Source: an uncultured Prevotella sp. (lineage in GTDB: Bacteria; Bacteroidota; Bacteroidia; Bacteroidales; Bacteroidaceae). From it: a DNA stretch of 64,000 bases. The DNA lies in NCBI GenBank assembly GCA_902495455.1, contig CABUXJ010000002.1, positions 67,181 through 131,180 on the forward strand, given 5' to 3'. Below, piece by piece: positions 59,946 through 64,000 of this stretch. The translations under genes and the position numbers were made by a program. The notes beneath the pieces are model-generated. The model was not told where the DNA came from. It saw only the letters and a program-made list of their open reading frames with translations, and did no database searches. Numbering within the stretch: position 1 is the first letter of the stretch; the number at the start of each line of letters is the position of its first letter.

Positions 59946-60104
59946 TTATTCTTCGTAAAAATATTTGCTCACAATATTCATTTTTTCAAGGAGTTCGTCC
60001 GTCAGCTTTTCCTTTGTGGCTTCGTCAAGGTTGGATTTATTGATAATGTCAATCCTTAATTTCAGCCTTTCAAAATACTCTTTCCATTCTTCTTTTGTAG
60101 CCAT
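59946..60104 (-). CDS. small coiled-coil protein (52 aa)
   Basis: MATKEEWKEYFERLKLRIDI.. DEATKEKLTDELLEKMNIVS: a helical, acidic 52-aa protein, first gene of the leftward operon with DUF5053. The two lie 39 bases apart. TATCTTTG at 60154-60161 lies 50 bases upstream. Function unknown. Confidence 0.6.
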   Translation of the reverse strand: MATKEEWKEYFERLKLRIDIINKSNLDEATKEKLTDELLEKMNIVSKYFYEE

Positions 60105-60153
60105 CTGTTTTCTTTTTTTTTGATGTTATACATGTTGTTTTTAATTGACAATG

Positions 60154-60203
60154 CAAAGATAATAATAATTTGTTTATTAATCAAATAATAATTTGTTTAT
60201 TTT
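60154..60203 (-). promoter_or_regulatory. promoter and candidate operator of the DUF5053 operon
   Basis: -7 box TATCTTTG on minus (60154-60161). Beside it two direct 18-bp repeats AATAATAATTTGTTTATT (60161-60178 and 60184-60201), 23 bases apart. Confidence 0.6.
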
Positions 60204-60226
60204 GACTATTAGCCAATTTTTAACGT

Positions 60227-60275
60227 TTTCCCCGCCGTTTTCTTTGCCATCCCGATTTTTCTCATTACCTTTGCC
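60227..60275 (+). promoter_or_regulatory. promoter cassette copy 2
   Basis: CCCCGCCGTTTTCTTTGCCA then TCCCGATTTTTCTCATTACC and TTTGCC: nearly identical to 61119-61167. It carries TTTG (60243-60246), 19 bases, TACCTTTG (60266-60273). Confidence 0.75.
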
Positions 60276-60279
60276 ATAA

Positions 60280-60396
60280 TCAGATAGATTTATTTAGGCA
60301 TGGGGTTTGAGGCGCATATCGAATCTTAGGCTAAATTATAAAAACAGCTGTTGCGAGTTCATGCAGAAGGGATGCGCCCCTGATGCGTGAACTCTT
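60280..60396 (+). ncRNA. candidate structured RNA or leader upstream of the 142-aa gene
   Basis: Between the promoter and ATG 60406: GGCGCAT (60311-60317) can pair with ATGCGCC (60372-60378), and GAGTTCATGC (60355-60364) pairs with GCGTGAACTC (60385-60394) followed by TTTT. The two pairings can cross (pseudoknot-like). Either a short RNA with its own terminator or an attenuator. Confidence 0.45.
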
Positions 60397-60405
60397 TTAG
60401 TATTT

Positions 60406-60834
60406 ATGAAAAAGATATTGATAGTTTTATTGTCTGTTCTTTTCTTTATTTTGGGTATTAAAGCTCAGAATTTACCACAGAAGAGGCCTGTATATTGTAA
60501 TGTTATGGGATATAACTTTTGGGGATTCGGCAAAGTGAAAGTACAACTTGATATGGGGCGTAAAACAGATATAAAAGGTTTCGACGCTTTATATGGAGAA
60601 GATGGAAAGAAGTTGAAATTTAATACGATGATGCAGGTCCTTAATTATATGGGAGAACGAGGATGGAGGGTTATTAATACCTATTATATAACAGAATCTT
60701 CGAAACAGAGTGTTATACATTATTTGCTTGAAAAATGGATTTCTTCAGAAGATGAGATAACGGAAGGTTTGATTTTAAAAGATGAAGACTCTAAACCATA
60801 TAAGCCTGGAGAGGGAGGTGATGACATGTATTAA
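60406..60834 (+). CDS. exported hypothetical protein (142 aa)
   Basis: Signal peptide MKKILIVLLSVLFFILGIKA then Q; body with GYNFWGFGKVKVQLDMGRK and ERGWRVINTYYITESS; acidic Gly-rich C-terminus (PGEGGDDMY). Probably periplasmic or surface. Promoter at 60266. Cargo gene, not typical phage structural gene. Confidence 0.65.
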   Translation: MKKILIVLLSVLFFILGIKAQNLPQKRPVYCNVMGYNFWGFGKVKVQLDMGRKTDIKGFDALYGEDGKKLKFNTMMQVLNYMGERGWRVINTYYITESSKQSVIHYLLEKWISSEDEITEGLILKDEDSKPYKPGEGGDDMY

Positions 60835-60882
60835 CAAATGAAAAAACTTATAAAACGAAATCTTATAATTTATATATAATCA

Positions 60883-61095
60883 ATGGATACATATTTAATG
60901 GCAGTCCTTTTTGTGCTTGTAATAGCATATCTTATAGGACTTGCGGCTATTGATACAGCCGCTGAACAGAGAAAGAACGTAAATAAAGGTCAGGCAATAA
61001 TGCTTGGATTGTTTTTTACGCCAGTTACGGGATTGATTTTCTGCTTGTGCTTTCCTCCAAAGGATAATGAAACAGAGAATAAAGAGTCAAAATGA
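60883..61095 (+). CDS. small membrane protein (70 aa)
   Basis: Two hydrophobic segments (MAVLFVLVIAYLIGLAAI and AIMLGLFFTPVTGLIFCLCF) separated by a charged loop. Lies 48 bases after the exported protein gene. Followed by a terminator-like stem AAGAAAACGGC with GCCGTTTTCTT (61101-61133). Confidence 0.6.
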   Translation: MDTYLMAVLFVLVIAYLIGLAAIDTAAEQRKNVNKGQAIMLGLFFTPVTGLIFCLCFPPKDNETENKESK

Positions 61096-61100
61096 GTATA

Positions 61101-61167
61101 AAGAAAACGGCGAGGAAATTTCCCTGCCGTTTTCTTTGCCATCCCATTTTTTCTCATTACCTTTGCC
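61101..61167 (+). promoter_or_regulatory. terminator hairpin followed by promoter cassette copy 3
   Basis: AAGAAAACGGC / GCCGTTTTCTT stem, then the unit shared with 60227. TTTG (61135-61138), 19 bases, TACCTTTG (61158-61165). Confidence 0.7.
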
Positions 61168-61432
61168 GATGGTTACAAACTGATAGATATTCTATCCGGC
61201 CGAGCTCCGTCATGCTCACGCCTTGCGATGGGCTTTTTTATTGCCGTCACGGCCACGGGTGTCAGTATCCGTATCTTTGTGGGTAATTAGGCAATGCCAC
61301 GATATAGCGGCTGCCATCTCGAAATTGAGAATGCTCTCCGGAGAAGTCTTCAGTTTGTAACCAACGGGATGTGCAGCCGTTTTCTGTATCTCCGTGCCGG
61401 CGGTTCCGGCGATGGTTACAAACTGAAGCTAT
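61168..61432 (+). other. noncoding region with GGTTACAAACTGA repeats
   Basis: After the promoter: GATGGTTACAAACTGA (61168-61183), a small hairpin GATAGATATTCTATC, GCC..GGGC then TTTTTT at about 61221-61240, an inverted copy CTTCAGTTTGTAACC (61348-61362) and a final copy GGTTACAAACTGAAG (61414-61428) which pairs perfectly with it. 337 bases without ORF. Confidence 0.6.
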
Positions 61433-61696
61433 ATGCGACAAAAAGAAATTTCCATCGGTTGGGCAATGACCCAGCCCGATGTGTCCGCGGCTCTCGACCG
61501 CGTGCTTGCGAACATCCGTTCGCTCAGTGACAAATCAAGGACATGGCTCGATGCCCGGAGTGAGACATTCACCGCCCTCTGCGGTACCGAGGGCGACACG
61601 TTCACCCGTCGTGACGTCGTGCGTGCCCACCTCTATCTTATGGCCTTGTTCGCAATCGCATGCGTGGCCAACTGGCTGGAAGGAGGTGCCGCATGA
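61433..61696 (+). CDS. hypothetical late phage protein (87 aa)
   Basis: MRQKEISIGWAMTQPDVSAA.. LDRVLANIRSLSDKSRTWLDA and a C-terminal hydrophobic helix (LYLMALFAIACVANWLEGG). First gene of a closely packed group of four; the next start overlaps its stop (ATGA). Possibly a head-tail joining or tail-assembly gene. Confidence 0.6.
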   Translation: MRQKEISIGWAMTQPDVSAALDRVLANIRSLSDKSRTWLDARSETFTALCGTEGDTFTRRDVVRAHLYLMALFAIACVANWLEGGAA

Positions 61697-62067
61697 TTTT
61701 CTTTTCTTCATTATTTGTGGCAGCAAATGCGCCACAATATTTCAGAGGAACCATAGACCTGCTGACCAAGGCAGAGAATAGTCTCTTTGTTTATGACAGT
61801 GATCTGAGGGTCTTCGTTAACATGCTCAAAACCCGTCTGCATGCAGACGCGCCCCGAAAGAGCACGGCATATATAGATTTGCATTTCTCCTATAGAAAGA
61901 GAGGATGTTTTATATATGTTTTCCCCAAAAAGAATACTGAAAATATCGTGGCTCGCTTGTCTTTTAATACGGTCAATACCATTCTTGAATATGATGTCGA
62001 GGCCGGAGACATGTTTGATATCAGTGATCGATTTGTTGATCTCATGGAGAAAGGAGGTGCGTCATGA
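61693..62067 (+). CDS. hypothetical late phage protein (124 aa)
   Basis: Starts with ATGA overlap. MIFFSSLFVAANAPQYFRGT.. a mixed protein ending in DMFDISDRFVDLMEKGGAS. ATGA overlap with the next gene too. No family seen. Confidence 0.6.
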   Translation: MIFFSSLFVAANAPQYFRGTIDLLTKAENSLFVYDSDLRVFVNMLKTRLHADAPRKSTAYIDLHFSYRKRGCFIYVFPKKNTENIVARLSFNTVNTILEYDVEAGDMFDISDRFVDLMEKGGAS

Positions 62068-62276
62068 GCGCAACCATCAATCCTGAAGCCTTGGCCGCCG
62101 TTCTCGAACTCTGCGACGACGACACTCTCGATACCAACATCCGGTTGATGGAGGATTCCATCGATGCCATCATCGACGAAGACAGTATTCCGGCCGACAA
62201 TCGTCTCGACCTCATTTCAGCTTACCGACGCCTCGGCAAGCAGTTCCGGACAATCCAATCATTAATAACCCAATAA
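62064..62276 (+). CDS. hypothetical acidic late phage protein (70 aa)
   Basis: MSATINPEALAAVLELCDDD.. Acidic, helical; ATGA overlap with the upstream gene. Fits a small assembly chaperone by size and position only. Confidence 0.58.
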   Translation: MSATINPEALAAVLELCDDDTLDTNIRLMEDSIDAIIDEDSIPADNRLDLISAYRRLGKQFRTIQSLITQ

Positions 62277-62289
62277 ACTCCGTATAATC

Positions 62290-62583
62290 ATGGCAACCAA
62301 TATAACAGACAAAGACAATCGTGATAACAGTTTCGTTACTGACCTGCTCGACGCCTACTTCACCCACCGGCGCAATCTTCCCGGCGAATTCGCCGGCCGT
62401 GCGCTCATGGAGGAGCCCAAGAGCACATACGACATAATCGACGACCTTGCGCCTATGGCTAACCTGTATGATGCCAAGGATGCCGTCGTTGGCTACATGC
62501 AGAGCCACGGCTACGGCTTTACGACGTTGGCCGACGGCAGCGTCAAGTGGGCTATCTGGCGAATCGTCGAAGGTGACTTCTGA
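62290..62583 (+). CDS. hypothetical late phage protein (97 aa)
   Basis: MATNITDKDNRDNSFVTDLL.. with GYGFTTLADGSVKWAIWRIV near the C-terminus. 13 bases after the upstream gene. Not recognised. Confidence 0.6.
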   Translation: MATNITDKDNRDNSFVTDLLDAYFTHRRNLPGEFAGRALMEEPKSTYDIIDDLAPMANLYDAKDAVVGYMQSHGYGFTTLADGSVKWAIWRIVEGDF

Positions 62584-62742
62584 TACGACAAATTCATTTT
62601 TTTAATCATTCATTTTTTTCTGCCCGGCCCGCTGTCTGCGAAGATGGCGGGCCGTTGACGAAGTGATTGAAATAACAGTCAAAAGATTTGTTTATCACAA
62701 AATTAATCGTTAAATTTGTAACAAAAAGAAAGGGAGGCGCGT

Positions 62743-63129
62743 ATGTTAGCAACGTTAGCATTTTTATATACAATCTTCGGTATCTGCTTGGTCATATACT
62801 TTTTTATTCTGGAGCCTATCGGCAAAGGGCTCAAGAAGATAGTGGAGGTTGACAACCAAAAACTTGCCGAAAACCGTAGGAGGGAGGCTGAAAACCGTAA
62901 GCGTGAGGCAGCAAAGAAGCAAGAGTTTGATGCGAAGAAGTTCATAGAGACGCGCGTTCCCGCATGTCCAAAGAAGCCATATGCCGATTGGACAGAGGAA
63001 GAGTTTACCAGATTAAGAAAAAGGTATCTGCAATTATATAAGAAATATTATTTTGAACAAGGCAAAGGTGCTGATTGGGAAAGAGGAATGAATCATGTAA
63101 ATCAGATTCTCAGCAAATACGACAAGTAA
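62743..63129 (+). CDS. membrane-anchored coiled-coil protein (128 aa)
   Basis: One hydrophobic N-terminal helix (ATLAFLYTIFGICLVIYFFIL), then a charged coiled coil with repeated ENRxREAxxK heptads (residues 45-65), then ACPKKPYADWTEEEFTRLRK. Similar single-pass proteins occur before tape-measure genes. GGAGG 8 bases before the start. Confidence 0.6.
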   Translation: MLATLAFLYTIFGICLVIYFFILEPIGKGLKKIVEVDNQKLAENRRREAENRKREAAKKQEFDAKKFIETRVPACPKKPYADWTEEEFTRLRKRYLQLYKKYYFEQGKGADWERGMNHVNQILSKYDK

Positions 63130-63229
63130 TATTATAGTATGATACGTTATCATGGAGGACATGATGGCGTATTTTTAGAATAAAATGAGGTTATATACTT
63201 TTGAGCAGTTTTTCAAATGTATATAGCCA

Positions 63230-64000
63230 ATGGCAAATAATGAGATATTCACAACCACCATCAAGCTCAATTCTGAAGAAGCCAGAAATAAGCTTGAGGA
63301 ATTGAAGAAAAAAGTCGACGACCTTAAAGCAAAACGTCAGGAAGCATTTTCTTCCGGTGATGATAGCGTAATTGACAAATGGAGCAAAGACCTGAAGAAA
63401 GCTGAGAGCGAACTGCGCCTGTTCAAGCAGGAGACCATGTCCATCAAGGACACGCTCGAAAATATCGGCAGCGCCAACATCGGTCAAGTCGAAAAGGCCA
63501 TGCGCTCGCTCAACCGTCAGCTGAAGACAGCTTCAGATCCGGAGGAAGTTCAGCGTCTGCAGACACAACTGCAGCAGTGCCGGGACCGTATCAACGAAAT
63601 CACCGGCGCACACAATAGAGCGACGACGGCAGCCGAGCGGTATAATGAAGAGCTGAAAAAGGCGGGCAGCGAGGCTATGGCCGTTCGCAACAACACTGAG
63701 CTGATAAATCGCACGCTCGACAACCTGAAGGAGTCATCCGTGAGAGACCTCGAGTTTGCTTTTAGAGCCGTCAACGAAGAACTGCGCGGTGTCAAGCGCG
63801 GCACTCCTGAATGGAAGCTGCTCAACAACCAACTCAAGCAATGCAAGAGTGCACTCCGGGATGTGAGGGACGAGTCGAAGGAATCCACCAGCTTATTGTC
63901 GCGTGCCACTAATTTCCTCAATAAAAACTGGGGAGCGATAACGCAGGTGTTCGCTCTTGCCTCCGGCGCTACATTCACCATGCGCAAAGCTACCGAAGAG
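63230..64000 (+). CDS. phage tail tape measure protein (5' part, cut by window)
   Basis: 257 codons visible, open at the right edge. MANNEIFTTTIKLNSEEARN.. then long helical heptads with KLEELKKKVDDLKAKRQEAF and RSLNRQLKTASDPEEVQRL, followed at the edge by NFLNKNWGAITQVFALASGA, a start of a hydrophobic region. This layout is the tape-measure pattern: N-terminal coiled coils before membrane-like segments. The length of the full gene is outside the window. Confidence 0.85.
   Translation, partial: MANNEIFTTTIKLNSEEARNKLEELKKKVDDLKAKRQEAFSSGDDSVIDKWSKDLKKAESELRLFKQETMSIKDTLENIGSANIGQVEKAMRSLNRQLKTASDPEEVQRLQTQLQQCRDRINEITGAHNRATTAAERYNEELKKAGSEAMAVRNNTELINRTLDNLKESSVRDLEFAFRAVNEELRGVKRGTPEWKLLNNQLKQCKSALRDVRDESKESTSLLSRATNFLNKNWGAITQVFALASGATFTMRKATEE

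Noticed and set aside
61092..61286. 64-codon ORF across promoter cassette copy 3
   Set aside because: It overlaps a terminator stem and a promoter and has a composition unlike neighbouring genes.

Overview
The window is a chromosomal segment of a Bacteroidales bacterium, most like Prevotellaceae or Muribaculaceae; the sequence does not settle which. The evidence is a SusC/SusD outer-membrane pair, Bacteroidetes-type promoters (TTTG, about 19-20 bases, then TAnnTTTG) in front of most operons, a stand-alone AICAR transformylase, Omp28-like secreted proteins, C-terminal tails ending in GINIVKM-type sequences, DUF5053, and a prophage built of Bacteroidetes-type genes.

Layout. 1-20.3 kb is mostly core genome on the minus strand: a truncated TPR sensor histidine kinase, a stand-alone AICAR transformylase, a six-gene Ton energy operon (exbB, two exbD, tonB, a PstS-like lipoprotein, a TPR protein), an aspartate-type aminotransferase, ribBA, an LptF/G permease, an elongator-type tRNA-Met, a coiled-coil lipoprotein with rsmI, then (plus strand) thymidine kinase, an AI-2E permease and tRNA-Lys. 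20.6-31.2 kb is one outer-membrane import operon: susC, susD, a zinc metallohydrolase lipoprotein, a DUF4302-like lipoprotein, a BACON-domain lipoprotein and a large secreted protein. 31.3-33.3 kb is a decaying toxin-antitoxin island: two direct copies of a hipB/hipA-N-terminal fragment flank a hicA pseudogene and an intact hicB. 33.7 kb holds a lone DUF4143-type ATPase. 36.2-42.1 kb is an envelope redox operon: a TlpA thioredoxin, an outer-membrane barrel, an Omp28-like lipoprotein and two secreted proteins with related C-terminal tails.

42.2-64.0 kb is the left part of a tailed prophage, open at the right edge. It starts with a leftward HTH repressor and a rightward early operon (small proteins, a LuxR-type regulator, a primase-helicase), then an AC/GT-rich tract that may be the replication origin, then ClpP-type protease/scaffold, capsid, a PLD-like protein, and small- and large-terminase genes. 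A cargo block follows (phosphoribosyltransferase, RadC, HicAB, DUF5053, small exported and membrane proteins, candidate structured RNAs), then small head-tail genes and the start of the tape-measure protein. I see no integrase or portal gene inside the window.

Gaps in the core genome are filled with repeats: a ~530-bp dispersed GC-rich element (two full copies and a fragment), a ~147-bp MITE-like element with long terminal inverted repeats (two copies, one interrupted), CGCAAAGACG-type repeats, short CTCC-CTTTGG-GGAG palindromes and 7-9 bp tandem arrays. No rRNA genes or CRISPR arrays were seen.
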